Below, piece by piece: positions 1 to 12,779 of a stretch of DNA of 64,000 nt. How positions within the stretch are numbered: the first letter of the stretch is position 1; each line of letters opens with the position of its first letter. Below the pieces are notes generated by a model, which saw only the letters and a program-made list of their open reading frames with translations, searched no databases and was not told the origin of the DNA. The stretch covers positions 38,843,081 through 38,907,080 of the forward strand of contig OX485809.1 in NCBI GenBank assembly GCA_950295325.1. Direction: 5' to 3'. Source of the stretch: Polytrichum commune. Its lineage: Eukaryota > Streptophyta > Polytrichopsida > Polytrichales > Polytrichaceae. The translations under genes and the position numbers were made by a program.

Positions 1-9
1 TTTGCGCAG

Positions 10-719
10 GTGTTCGTGTGCTGGACGTCCGGGTCCAGCAAGACCGCAAAGTGTGTCATGGTCCTCTAAAAAGCTACCTTGTGGATGTTGTCGTGAGCGA
101 CTTGAAGAAGTTTCTTGGAGAGACGAAGTCGGAGTTCGTCATTCTCGAGATCCGCACTGAGTACAACTACACAGATCCTCCAGCTTTCGATAAGTGGCTG
201 ATTGAGCAGCTAGGAGAGTACTTAGTACCGCAAGATGAAAGTATGTTCAGCAGACCTATGATTGAGTTGCTCCCAAAGAGAGTGTTCTGTGTATGGAGGC
301 CCCGACAGGCACCTGCACCATCACCGGGTTCGCCTCTGTGGAGCTCCGGATACTTGAAAGACAATTGGATTGACACGGACCTCCCTCTGACAAAATTCAA
401 CTCCAATCTCACCAACCTTGAGAAGCAACCGCCGAATGATAGTAGGCAATACTTCTACAGGGTGGAGAATACGGTCACACCCCAGATCAGTAGCCCTGTT
501 TTGTGTGTTTATCCTGTTACCAATAGGATTCGGGGCTATGCAAGGATGTTCTTAGCTGAAGCCTTCAAGCGAGGCCTCGGTGACCGGATACAAATCTTTT
601 CAGAGGATTTTGTGGAGCCCGATTTTATCGATGCTTGCATTGGCGTAACAGTTGTTCGAAATAACATTCAACTCATACAGCCAGTAGTTAAAGAAACTGA
701 AGCAGCCCAAGCTGCCTAG
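10..719 (+). CDS. PI-PLC X-domain (PLC-like phosphodiesterase) protein, 3' exon only
   Basis: This is the last exon of a plant PLC-like phosphodiesterase; the 5' part lies outside the window. A CAG acceptor ends at base 9 and the frame then reads GVRVLDVRVQQDRKVCHG, the second half of the X-box, with the conserved His of the VCHG motif. It is followed by the family block FVILEIRTEY, then LPKRVFCVWRP, then the conserved tail block DNWIDTDLP and YRVENTVTP. The reading frame is open for 236 codons to TAG at 717-719. Members hydrolyse or bind phosphoinositide-type substrates; plant proteins of this type lack the PH, EF-hand and C2 domains of true PI-PLC. The gene converges on the PGK-like gene downstream. 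No defect is visible in the part seen. The family assignment rests on remembered motif order, not on a search. Confidence 0.82.
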
Positions 720-1932
720 CTTCGTGCTCATATGGCTCCGGAGCCTACTTGGTTGAACTGGTTGGTTGAACTGATTCTGCACAATGAATAGACACACGTG
801 ATGTTTGCAGTTCATCGCACATTCAGAGTGACAATACACTCTGCATGAGATTAGGGGTGTCAGAAGTAATAAGTCAGTGCGAGGAGATTTACTTTGTTGA
901 AGCCATGACGGGGAAAGTTTGGGCTTCTTATCATGTATAGAATTGCTCTCATTGCAGTTTGGAGATGGTTCTAACCATCTGGGATCTGCGATAATTTTAT
1001 TGTAAGGAAATGTTAATAATTCGGATTTTGATTGGATTTACACGGTCAAAAATTTTGAAGGATTTTCAAGGAGTGGATATCTGGTCTATTATGCTATAAT
1101 CGCACATAAATACATTTTGTAGCAGTTCTTTTGATCTGACATATTGTAGGACAGACAATATTACGTACACTCAGATAAGTTGCTGGCCAGGAATATTCCG
1201 GCGACTCTTGTCTTTTCTCATAACATGGCCAGGAGTCAATCTTTGCTGCATAAATATTATGCATAATATTCCTCGGAAGTCAAAATTTGCCTTCAGTATT
1301 GTCTAGACTTTCCTTCATAACGGACTGCAAATGTCCAACTGCCATGATCTGTGAACATGACCTTATACTTGAGAGGAGCATCAAATTATGTCGCCCCTAA
1401 CAGATATAAGCTTGGAGTTATTAGCAGGTGAAAGTGGAAAAGCAAGATCAGATACAAGAAGCGTGGTAATGGTTGCAACAGTCCGCAAAGCATCATTTAA
1501 ATGATAGTGGCAATTTAAGCATGGCCAACGAAAGGTTTGCTCACAGACGTACCCTAACTATTTTGAGGATTTTCCCTTCTACATACAAGAATGGCATTGT
1601 ACTCAACATTAATAAAATGAAAAGTCTAGGTGAAGATGCAAAGTCTTTACATGAGAAGTCATACGAAGTTTACATTCTCTGTACGGCCAGGCAAAGAAGC
1701 TTCTCTAGAAGCACCTCCAGATTGGTCTATTTTTTCTTCCTTGAAACCTACTTTCAACAAGTAGCAAGGAACACCGTGCTTGTCATAATTATATACTTCT
1801 CCTATGTTACCAAGGATTCCTCCCAAATGTGGGCCCACTACTCTGGTAACTGAATTTTGGTTTGATTGAGTTGAACCATCAGTTCATTCCACGGTTATAA
1901 AATTGGGCAGTTGTTTGATGATCTTCAGATGT
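720..1932. other. Intergenic spacer between convergent genes
   Basis: This 1.2-kb AT-rich stretch carries the 3' flanks of the PLC-like gene (+) and the PGK-like gene (-). Small open frames are present but show no domain, splice pattern or codon coherence. No RNA gene or repeat was recognised. Confidence 0.5.
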
Positions 1933-4900
1933 TCAAGAGCTATCAGGTCGGGACTGATAACCATATTTCTCACCATTTTCAATGAGCGCTTTGACGGTTG
2001 GCAAGCCAAAGGGATCAGCCTCCTCCAATACCTTCAAGACGGTACCTCCTCCTGTGAAGAGATAATATTTTGGACTCTCCAACGCCGCATGGTAAAGCCC
2101 AGGGTGCAAACTGAGTGTCACCATCACAAGAGAAAATATGTTAAACAAGAATAAGGAACACAGCCACTTGATCACATGAGTCAAAGTTTGGAATTCAATT
2201 TATGATTTAAGTATGTCTGATCAAATCTCTTCTACACAGGCACATCCAAGAGCTTGAGTCGAGGGTTTCCAGGAACTGACCTTTTAAATTCCTGCAGGGT
2301 GTCACCGCCACCAAAGAACTTTTGTGCTGTGCGATTGCGATCGATGCATTCATCCATCTTGCTGGTGCCATGCCAGAAGGCAGGCATCAAGCCCATAACA
2401 GCATTTACGAAGATTGTCTTGGCCGAGTCAAGGACCTTCACCACCTCTGTAGCCTCGAAAGATGAAGGGTCCACATCCACAACAAACTGAGACTCTTGCC
2501 CGGGAGTAAAGTCCTTCAAAATATAGAAAAGGTAATTTAACTTAGTAACTGTCATTTCAGGTCATGCTGAGAACTTTCATGCCTGCAAAAAACATCAATA
2601 AGATAGAAGAGATCAACATATGAAAAATTGAAATTATACCTTGGTGGTGATGACTCGAAACTTTCCTTCAATTCGTCCGTCTAGTGTATCTGATTCTACA
2701 AGGTGAGGCAGTTCCAAGATTTTCTGGTGCTTCTTATCTTGCTCAACAAGACCTCTCGCCATTTCAATATCAGAGCTCTGAAACACAGATCAAAAGTTCC
2801 AGGTTGAGCTCATTGGATTACCACAGTTTCTGAAGGTGAAAGAGCTAGGAGTTATTTTTCCATTAGTCAATTTGAATGATTGATGTCGTACACATTATGA
2901 AAAGAAAATACTTGAAAATTGAATAATTGAAAATTTCTATTGAGAAATCAAAGGCTGAAATGCACACCTCCACACCCTTGATCTTGACACCATATTTGGC
3001 ACACAGAAACGTGTTGTATATAAGCCCTCCCAAGACCAGGTGGTCAACTCTCTTGTAAATTTCAGTTAGGGGTCCAATCTTGGTGTCGTACTTTGCCCCA
3101 GCCACAATTGCAACAAACGGCCTCTTTGGGTCCAGTACGGCCCTTACATTGGAAAGCTCATCCTGCAAAACAGCGGACATTTCAAATCGGCCCCTTTCCC
3201 AAATATAGAAATTCAGCCTTGTTTGCAAAACCCCTCAAGAAGATATCCCATAAAAATAAACCACTTTCAATACCAAATCCCAACCAACTCCTCGGCTGTC
3301 GATCCAGAAAGAATACTTTTCTATTCACAGTTAGAGCCTGGAAGAGATATCCTTCGTGATGTGTAAACAGAAGACAAAAAAATTATGAAGCTAATTACAA
3401 ACAACACTTTCAAGTGCGAGGTTTAGGTTTTCAGCAAGAGTATGAAGTCACCTAGACAAGAGATCGAATAAGAACACTTGTACATGTCCCTGCAAGGAAA
3501 AAAAATGTATAGATGTACCTGCATGCAAAGGCCAGCAAAGGATGGCAAATACTTGGCTACATGGTAGGTGGAGGTGTGCGCCTGCCATGAGCCAAAAGCA
3601 TCATTCACAAATACGTCGGCCAAGCCGGCCAATTGAACTGCAAAGCGCTCCATTTTCTCACCCTTGTCTTCTTCCCCCTGTTCAACCAAGTGACGTGCAC
3701 ATCAACATAAGGGATATTAAAAAAATGGATTAAATTTCAGGAAGGCCACAGTATCTTCCAAACATTGTGCCATCTGTTCTGGATATATGCAAGACAATGC
3801 AGTGCTGACCATAATTTTCTTCAATCAGAAGACACTTTTACCACTCTAGGTAAACTGTTTAAACTAGAATTTGATAACCTGATACACGTGTAACTACGCC
3901 AACACCTACACTAAAGTTGTCACCTGTTTCTACATGGTGGAATGTTAAGCTTACCGCAAACCAACGCGTATTTGGCAGATAAATACCACCAATTTTGCGA
4001 GCTCGTAAGTCTTGGATGAGCCAGTTGATGGAGGTATCAATATCCTGAATTCCTTCATTCTCAAATACATGAAACTGAGGAACTGCAAATTTGATTCGCA
4101 GTTTTCGTTGCAAGTATCCGACCACTGCATCAACTGCATCGTCTTGTTTGACAGTAAAGGTCTTGGTCTTTTTATCATATGGACGCCCAATGTGGGTCAT
4201 TATGATGAGCCTGTGGGGAAAAGCACTCTTCAGAAAACAGCGGTGATGTCGATCATACGGATTTAGGACAAAAGACTACATTTAAATATTCTGGTCCTAT
4301 GGCATCATGTATGAGAGCATGTTCGTAGTTATGAAGGCGAGGGCTGCTAATGTTGGAGCAAGTCTCTCTGTCCCACCAGAATTGAACTTTCAATATAAAC
4401 TAATTCAACAAATTCGAGAAATTTAGTAGATTGATCAATATAGAAGCCTACCTTCCGCCACGCTCAATGATGTTGTACATAGTTGCCAATGTAACATCAA
4501 TGCGATATTGATCCAAAATTTTCCCTGTTCGCATCCCCAAACAGAATAAACCTCAGAATTATGTCAAGCGCCATACAAGAGTAAATCCTGCAGAGTAACT
4601 CCTCCAACTGATATCGGTGGACTGGCCTCGACCGAATTTCCAGTGTCAACAGAAATTACATACACATCGTACAATTCACCTTTACAATCACATACACATA
4701 ATGCTAACTTCAGGATTAGTACGATCTGATAGACCTGATACATATTCATCAAACTAGTTACCGAGGATGGATGAGAAGGTGGGACATAGGGATCCACTAA
4801 TCCTGCATGGCGAACCTTAGATTTGAAAACTTTAATTAGGGATGCGCTTGTTTGAGACGCTCTGTCCAGGATCAGTATTTCTAACGGCCACTTATTACAA

Positions 4901-5191
4901 GCGAAAATTGAAGTGAGAACATGAACATAAACATAAGTGTAGACCATTTGAATGAGAATCCAGAAATTATATCCAGGAATGTTGATGGAAAAGTGGAATG
5001 GGTGGGAATATAAAGTAACCTTTTTTGACAACATTGTGGTCAACACGCAGCAGAACTAGCTTGTCCTGCAGATCTGCATGCTGGAGGAGCGGTAGACGAG
5101 GGTCCAATGGCGCTTGGTCATGTTCCTTGTCCTCCACAATGTATCCGACTTTTAAGCCATTAGTCTCCGTCTTCGGTAAGTATGGCGTCAT
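1933..5191 (-). CDS. Divergent phosphoglycerate kinase-like protein, eight exons, 482 aa
   Basis: Exons (minus strand, 5' to 3'): 5191-5020, 4524-4452, 4210-3955, 3677-3519, 3162-2968, 2777-2640, 2513-2236, 2110-1933. All have GT-AG borders and the lengths total 1449 nt. The ATG at 5191 is the first after an in-frame TGA. PGK landmarks appear in order: LLRVDHNV near residue 50, THIGRP, NTRWFA, VFVNDAFGSWQAHTST, AGAKYDTKIG, FGGGDTLQEF, and YYLFTGGGTVLKVL at the C-terminus. PGK transfers phosphate between 1,3-bisphosphoglycerate and ADP in glycolysis and the Calvin cycle. Several usually invariant positions differ: the Pro of the RxDxNxP signature is Val, the Arg of AHRAH is Gln, and the WNGPMG block reads VNAVMG. 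There is no obvious transit peptide. Fold membership is clear; whether it is an active kinase is open. It could be a bacterial-like or neofunctionalised paralogue. Confidence 0.88.
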
Positions 5192-5640
5192 TTCTTCGAA
5201 AAATCAGAGCCTATCTCTTCACACCACAAAAATGCTTCCCGATATTCGTTATATATAATCTAATTGATGATTCAAAGCTCGTCTGTGCAGTTCTGTAGAA
5301 TCGATAAACCCTCAGGTGACTCTCTTAAAACCCTTTGCAACACCTTACTCACAAAAATACTCCAAAAAAACACAAAAACTTATTCTCTCCCGAACCGATT
5401 CTTACGTCTCCAAATGATTGTAGTTTCGATGGACGCTTCCAATTCCTACAAGAGTCCCCGGACCACGGAACCACAAAACTGCTTCCTAGACCCCAAAACA
5501 GCAGCTCGCAACCTCCTGATTGAATCCTCCGTCTCTAAGTGACGATCCTAGCTCCTAAATGCAATTCTAGCATTAACGGACACTCCAAACTCCTTTTAAG
5601 AACCTCAGGAAGACCGAATCCTTCACCTCTCGGGAATTGT
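5192..5640. other. 5' flank of the PGK-like gene
   Basis: The sequence upstream of the minus-strand ATG is expected to hold its 5' UTR and promoter. No clear TATA box was singled out. Open frames here on the plus strand are short and lack recognisable content. Confidence 0.4.
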
Positions 5641-5659
5641 TCTCCACGCAAGTGCTCCA

Positions 5660-5960
5660 AGTGTTCGCAGAAACTGCGCAGTCCAGGGTGACTCCCCTCG
5701 CAGAGCGTGGAGACTAAGCGGTCCCGGTTTACCGTACAGTTGGGGAACTGCGCAGCTCGGCCCTGGTCGACCGCGCGATTTTGGGGCCGAGTGCCTCGCT
5801 CTGTGTCTAACCCAGCGGAAAACTGCGCGGTCTGGCTGGGCTCGCGGTCTTCCTGTGTTGCGCAGTTTAGTACTGGGCAGCGCGCAGTTGGGCTTCCAGA
5901 AGGCAGGGGAGTGGCCCCAGTCCAGTCAGGACAGCGAGGGGACGACACGTGCTCTCACCT
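5660..5960. repeat. GC-rich island with recurrent AACTGCGCAG motif
   Basis: The composition changes sharply from AT-rich to GC-rich. A palindromic core close to ACTGCGCAGT recurs at about 5672, 5746, 5770, 5820, 5858 and 5880 with variants such as CCGCGCGAT and GTGCGCAGT. Spacings are irregular (about 20-75 bp), so it is a dispersed motif cluster and not a simple tandem repeat. The overlapping open frames on both strands are a by-product of high GC. It may be a repeat fragment or a promoter-linked island of the PGK-like gene. Confidence 0.5.
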
Positions 5961-8900
5961 CCTTTGCTGACTCACTTGAGAAGCATAAGAATACTCGGGA
6001 AGTAACCGAACATGCTTGACAACCTGAAATGAACCAGGGGGGTACATTTAGTGTGCAACAAGGGCACTAAATTATTCTGCATTGAGTTTCCAGGAAGTGC
6101 CTTATGGGGCTGTTTCCCTCTTCAAACAACATGTCAAATCTATTTTACATCTGGAGTTCTAGGTGTGATTCAGCACTTGCATGTTGAAATAGTGCAATCT
6201 TGAAAAATCAGACTGTGGAAATTTATTTGTATATATACATGTTGATGTTCATAACATTATTCAGCTAATGAGTTGTGTTCATGGGCCCCAACAGTAGATT
6301 CCAGAATAAAGATTCCAAATGTCAAAATCTTACTGCTTCATACTATATCTGAAGTCAGGGCAACTAAACACATCTTCTCAATTGCGTGATGTAAAGTTTG
6401 TTGTATTATTGGGACCACTAATATTAAAAGTGTGTTTATTGGTTATGATTATCATAATAATAAACAAATGGCCACGGTAGTCGTAAGAGTGCTCTGCCCT
6501 AATAATATCGTACACACATGACCAATTCTAGTTGGTTGTCCGAGCAAGACCTAATTATGGCTTGTTTTAGATACTACTTTACATCAATAATCACTTGTAA
6601 TTGGACTCTACTTGAAGAGTGTGTTACTAACACCATATGTGACTGGTTGTGGTTGGTTGCCAAACGTTGGCTCATTTTAAAGACCACCTCTAGGTCTCTT
6701 TCCACATGACAAAACCAATAATTAAAAATACAAGCACAGAGATCCCATAACATTGCTCAATACCATGGCAATGTTATGTGGGATCCTGAATTCAATCAAT
6801 ATATTCAACACTATAACATCTAGGTCTAAATTTGTGAACATACTCCATTTGAATCGAGGGGGCAAACAAACTTCTTTATACCAATTGCGGTCGGTGAGTC
6901 TAGAGTTAACCAACTTTGCCAACTAGGACCTATCTCACACATATGCATCAGACCATTCAGAAAGGTATAATAAGAGAAATAACGACTAATTTAAGTGTGC
7001 ATATTATCGAATAATTAGTACATACAAATGCACTCGTATTAGTTTCATTTCTTTATATTTTGTGTTTGGTTACCTTTGCAACATATGATTGTATCATAAC
7101 ATTGCTAATCTTCACCCCCTCCCCCTCACCCCATGCAAGAGAATTATATGGCCAAGGGCCGAGAATGGTCATGTTATAATACTAAAGAAATGGACACTTC
7201 ATTTGGGCCTCAGTCTTAATGATTCAGCAAGGTCCCTCTAGCACATGGCATTTGTTACATTTAGAAAGGGCAGCGAGGGAGCATGAATCTTAGCAATGTT
7301 ATGTACGTTTACATGTTTCTTTGGTTGTGTTGTGTTGGTTATAATTTGCATTTTGTAAGAAAAACACATTGTTTGATTAGCAAAAAGATATCTTAAGTAA
7401 TTAAACATTCACAACACAAGCATATATGTATCTTCTAACTACATGGTTGTTTGCTTTTGGTAGTTTTTTTAATCTCATGTTGAAAATACCAAGGGGGGGG
7501 GGGGTCACTCCTTTGTATTCAATGAAACCACCTAAGAACAAGGGGTGTTTTCGGGGTGCCGGGTGAAACTTGCATATTCCCAAAACCTAGAGGTATATTA
7601 TTGACATATTCTAACAATAATCTTAAATGTATTTCTAAGACATCTAATAGTATAGTTTAAGCTTGAAACTTTAAACAAGACCCTACATGTGTTCTTACAT
7701 GACCTTTTATATTACATTAGTGGACTCCCCAATAGGAAAAAACAACTCCAATGTTCATTAAGCCTTCCGTTTGAAGTGGTTCTTATTTTTATATTCCTTC
7801 CAAGCTTTATCTTGGACCAAATGATGCATACAACACTTTTTGTTTTATAACTTCAAATAACAATGCAAGCACCCTTACTTTTGAATTCATGCAATTTTTA
7901 TTTACTTACAATGATAACACATGTAAAGACTTGTAAATCCACAATGAAAGGTGACCTCGGCTTATGAATGTCATGTTGCTTTATAACCTTTACAAATATC
8001 TCAAATTAACATGTACCCTAGTTTACTACCTCGACCATCCTATGTTGATTGTCTTGATTGATTTGGGCAAAACATGAAACTTTAAATCAAACTTTGTGAC
8101 AAATTAGTGAAAGAATATCTCCATACGAGTGATGCATACATCAAAGCATACAAAAACATTATATTATTTCTGAAGGGTTTTGGTTTGGAAACCCTAAGAA
8201 CTACAAATTACATTAGTTTCACATGCTTTTCTTTATGTATTCGATATAACATGTGTATCATGCCATAAAAAATTGTTATGTGAGCTCATTTGTTGCAATT
8301 TTTATGGCACAACTCTTTTGGACCAAACTATGATGTTTGCAATAAATATTGTGGGCCACACTATAAACAAGGAAACTAACATTGAAAACATCAAGAATAT
8401 TACTGGATACACACTATATTTCAACCCACAATACATAACATCGGCATTTTATGTTGTTGGTTATAATATTTCTATTGAATGGAAAATAGTGTGCATTTGA
8501 GAAACTTCCAACAAAAGTGAGATCCAATTCATATTCGTCTTATCTGGGCAGTTTTGAATCTAAGATTTGATTATTTATTTTATTTCTTTAAAAAAATCAA
8601 CAAAATTGAAAATTCACATTTTTTCATAAATTTCCTTGTTAAATATTATTTTAAAATAGATATTCCTTCAACTATGTTATTTTTCAATATATTATAGTTT
8701 TCATCAAAACCACATGGGTAGGAAGTAAACAAAATTCCTTGAAGTATTTGTGTTCACTGAGATGATGGTGTATATCGTGGGGCACACCATTGTGCATTGA
8801 AGGGTAAGTAACATTGTAAGTATCCCCAATATCCATCCAAAAATGTGTGTACATGCAACTGCCTTTGAGATTGGACATGTCATGGCTAGAAAGTTATTTT

Positions 8901-9811
8901 GATTACTTCTAAAAGATTGAGACTTTTTTTTTAATTTTAAAAAAAACTTTATTTTTGTGAATAATTTAGAAAATTTTGGAAAATGATTGGGCAACGATGA
9001 TATAATTGGATTGCATTGTTTTGATTTGGCAAGTAAGCCAAATAATGACACAAAACTAGTTCGGCATGACATAATTTAGTTTTTGCTAATTCTAATAGAC
9101 ACATGATATATTGGAGTGGTAAATCGTAAGAGGAGCATTTAAGAATAGGCACCAAAAAGAATTGTGTTACGATGAGATTGGACTACTATATCTTTAAACT
9201 ATAGACACCATCATGGGTTTGATATTGAACACATTTGGGAGGGCCTATGTGATCACCTGAAGAGAAGGAACAATAAACCGCTTTAACCTCTTATAACTTT
9301 TGCATCTTGACTATGTTCCCAAACTTAAAATGACAATCTTCATGCTTCAAAATGTTCGAAACGTTCTTTCAATTATTTGATTACCATGCCCCTATGTAGA
9401 TCCCCTACTTATTTGAATTTGATGGTCAATTGCTAAATAGATGAAATTTTTCCAATCCAATCAAACAACCGCAATGAAGCCACATACCAATGTTGTGCAT
9501 GTGCAATCTTTTTCATACATCAATGGGTAAGGGCATAGAATGAAAACCTAAATGTTTTTACAAAAGTGGGTCATGATAATAAAAGTATTTAAAAAAAATT
9601 CAAGGATATATAAATGATAACATAAAATCTCACATTGGCATATTTGCAAACACCATGTTTGTATCAACCAATATTGGATTGGTATATATGTAATACATGC
9701 TATCAATAATATAACATCAATAATGGTATGAAAGAACCTACCCATGGGTATCAAAATTGTAATACCCGTCATCTATTGATATTTGGTGGGTATCTCAAGG
9801 TAGGAGAATCT
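5961..9811. other. Gene-poor AT-rich DNA
   Basis: No coding region with a recognisable domain was seen. The stretch has a small foldback (6741-6785), a poly-G run near 7493-7504 and otherwise degenerate AT-rich sequence, probably old transposon debris. Confidence 0.5.
6741..6785. repeat. Short inverted repeat (foldback)
   Basis: GATCCCATAACATTGC is followed after 11 nt by GCAATGTTATGTGGGATC. The arms pair over 16 bp with one bulged base. It is a candidate hairpin or the remnant of a small MITE; no target duplication was seen. Confidence 0.5.
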
Positions 9812-9819
9812 ATGTATTT

Positions 9820-10234
9820 CCCGGGGAGTGCACTTAAAGTTAAGATTAGGAATACATGTGAGTGTGTTTTAATGGCATACCCCCTACAATACTTGGCCTT
9901 AAAATAGTTTTAAAATTAATACTTTTTAAGTGCCAAATCATTACGTATATATCTATCACTTGGTATAAATTTCAGGACGAAAAGTTTTTAAAATTTATTA
10001 AAAAAAATGATAGAAGTTTGAACTAAAATGAGTTGTTTTTTGCTTCAAAAATCAATTTAAAAATATTTACAATTGATTATTTTTTGAAATCTATACAACA
10101 AGAACTTTAGATTGTGTTTATCAACTTCATATTTTTTTTTACAAATTTTAGATGAATTTTTAGTATATACATAGGGGGGTCAAAAGTATGCACTCACGTG
10201 ATTCCTAGTCTTAACTTTAAGTGCACTCCCTGAG
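9820..10234. mobile_element. 415-bp non-autonomous TIR transposon (MITE)
   Basis: The inverted ends share GGGAGTGCACTTAAAGTTAA and continue for about 40 bp with few mismatches (left from 9820, right inverted from 10234). Perfect 8-bp direct repeats ATGTATTT flank the element at 9812-9819 and 10235-10242. An 8-bp duplication and an end reading CAGGG fit the hAT superfamily; a Mutator-like origin is less likely. There is no coding capacity. Confidence 0.8.
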
Positions 10235-10242
10235 ATGTATTT

Positions 10243-11639
10243 GGGTCAATACTATTTTAATCCATATTGATACTAAGACAAATCAACCTAAGTATGAAGA
10301 TCCTTGCTTTATAAATATACATAAACAATATCAAAACAATGTTATCCTCAAATATCCATTGGATTGTTATCATCTTTCTTTTCATACCATTTGGGTATCT
10401 ATATATAATGACTATTTGCATTTTTTGATATCACACTCATAAGGTAGATGCACCAAATTCCCAAGATAGAAATAATCTAAGGTAGAAATACAAAAATGAT
10501 GAAAGTAAGTTGTATTTGCTAGAAAAAGTGGCTTGAAATTTGCGCAACATTATTAAAAGATGGATTAGAGGAAATGAAGAGGAATGCAAGTTGTTTCATA
10601 AATTTATTCCATGTAAATAACTAGTTAGATTTTCCCAAAGAGTCAAGTAAGTCAAACCCCCTACTTGTATAGTAGAGTCTCCCAAATTTGAGCATCAAAA
10701 TATCCTACACTGCACAAGAATGCACACAAAACAATTAACTCAATGGCACCCAAAAGTGTGTCCTGTACGACCGCTTAGGGTGAGTTTCCATGTGGGCCGC
10801 TTGCCCACCAAATTCTAGCATGAATAAGGACAAATCTGCCCAAATGCAGATGGTATATGGTGGGGTAAGGTTCGTATGTGCCAACTTACACAAAAAATGA
10901 TATTTTATGTCACTTACTATTTGGGGTCACACAATGTTATATCTTTTTTACTATTCATATAATTTTTTTAATTGGAGTACCAAGTAAAGTTGTTAGTGTT
11001 CTTTAATGCCCAAACAATCAATTTGTCATTTTTTGATAAAATATAACATATATAATAAATAGACATAGAACTTGCAAAACAATGAGAAGTAGTTCAAAAG
11101 GGAATTCAAAGATGGATGCTTGGAGATACTACGAACATATTTAAGGTTTTTAGCTAGGAGGGTTCAACAATTCGGAAACCTTACCATGTCACATTGGAAT
11201 TTTCATTGATGTCTTTGTCGTGGACACTTCTGAAAATTTTGGGGTAGTTGAATCATCGTTTTGCCTCATGCATTCATGATCTTGGCTTGCATTTTCAGGG
11301 TGGGCGTTGTACTTCCAAAGATTGAAGTGCGGTTTGAGCATCTCAACGTTGTAGTGGGTGTGTATATTATAATCCATAGATTCCTCTAAAATGATCGGTG
11401 ATGTTCCTGCAGTCTTGAACTTCAACCGATTATTTCTCAAACTCAACCGGATCATCTGTAACTAGCGGTCGGTTCTCCCCGCGCATTATCAACAACAAGT
11501 GTTAATTTAGACAGAAATGCAACCAGATTGAAGTGGGGTTTGGAAACAAACCCGGTAGTGAAGAAGACTTTGGAATTCCGGAATCCAATATCAAGTTCCC
11601 TGGATTCACTGCTCGCCTTCTACCATACCACATTAATTG
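10243..11639. other. Intergenic AT-rich DNA
   Basis: No gene, RNA or structured repeat could be supported. The open frame at 11189-11455 (-) lies downstream of the trihelix fossil and may be part of the same decayed gene, but has no recognisable domain. Confidence 0.4.
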
Positions 11640-12068
11640 CATGAGAGAGCATCATAGAGCGATCTGTAGACATCGGAAATGAAAGGCAACTTGGCATCTG
11701 AGTCTTTGTTCAGGGCTTGTCATCTGCCAGTACGAATCTTGCCCCTATGGTATGTTCTTCTCATAATCGAAGACTTTCTTGAGTTCTGCAGTCAATTTCT
11801 CCCACTTAACCTTGCATTGTTGTGCACTCGATCCTGTGCACACCTTCCGCCCAAAGCATAATATCTTCGATGAGGGTCCATCTACTGTATCTGCTCCCTT
11901 CCACATGGCCTCGTAAGCTTGGCGGTCATGATTTCGACGCTTGCATTGGGATCTTGCAAAATGATGCACTCGTGAAGACTTCAATTGATTTTGTGCATAA
12001 ACCCCGATTGGGTGAGGATTGGATAAATCCATCTTCTCCAAACTATGCAGATCTAAATCTGGAATCAT
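11640..12068 (-). pseudogene. Degraded trihelix/Myb-SANT-like gene fragment
   Basis: Read on the minus strand, the frame contains QCKVKWEKLTAELKKVFDYE, the third helix of a trihelix (SANT-like) DNA-binding domain, preceded by CKRRNHDRQAYEAMWKGAD. After a stop and frame change at about 11742 the downstream hallmark SYWQMTSPEQ is followed, in another frame, by KLPFISDVYRSLYD. This order (helix, SYW-M block, LP-F-DVY block) is that of trihelix proteins, many of which belong to plant factors or to PIF/Harbinger accessory genes. Frame changes show it is dead. It is not closely similar to the trihelix gene at 39-41 kb. Confidence 0.6.
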
Positions 12069-12779
12069 GGTGAAGCTAGGGAAAGAGAAGTAATCATTTG
12101 GAGAGCAATGCTTGTTGGCAACCTACACACAAATTCCTGCACACAAGAGACAATATCTTTGAGTATTCACAAACATAAGATCACAAGCCTAACTCAAGGC
12201 AAAAGGCAGCAAATCTTGATGCCGCAAGAGCACTCAAGTGTCAAGGGGTCTTCAATCCTTCAATGACCGCCACTTGTAGGTTAAAGATTCTTTAGCGGAC
12301 GCATGGAAATCTAGAGGTCCGTGTCGAAGGTCCTCTAGATTCTAGCGGACCACCATAATGTGGTTAGATGCGGTTTATGCTTAACTAACTACATGCAAAC
12401 ACCTCCGGCCTATTATTTTGTAGATTCTAATGGACAAGTGGTGTACATGTAAACTCACCCTTAATGAGCATGAAAATAAGTTCACTTTTGATAATGAAAA
12501 GGATATTCAAATGAGCTCCAAATTTTTTTGAGACACATGACTACATGCGCAATTTGGATTTGCTACTCATCTTGCACTAATTGCGTGTTTCATATCCTTT
12601 GAGAAGTGGGTGTGTAGTGTAAAATATTTGAATAACGTGATAGATGACGCCCAAGGACCAAGGCATATCATTCTTCATTGTCGTGTAAATACCGATCGTG
12701 TGTCACTGCAGCTCGAGTACCAACCACCACTAACAAACAACACTAAAACATAGCAAAGTCACACATGAACACCACATCT
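12069..12779. other. Spacer, likely downstream flank or 3' LTR of the gypsy element
   Basis: There is no coding content. On the minus strand a purine run (AAGGGGGG, 12787-12794) precedes TGTCGAGATG, a plausible polypurine tract followed by a 3' LTR start. A matching 5' LTR was not found, so the LTR extent cannot be set. A local hairpin with a CTAGAGG stem lies near 12310-12345. Confidence 0.35.

Noticed and set aside
1473-1853. 126-codon plus-strand frame between PLC-like and PGK-like genes
   Set aside because: No domain, AT-rich, lies in convergent 3' flanks.
5535-5970. Opposed open frames over the GC-rich island
   Set aside because: Both strands are open because of GC-rich repeats; no protein features.
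7485-7520. Another end of the 1.6-kb TIR family at the poly-G/GTCAC run
   Set aside because: Only GGGGGGTCAC is shared; the subterminal ACCACGTG block and a partner end are missing.
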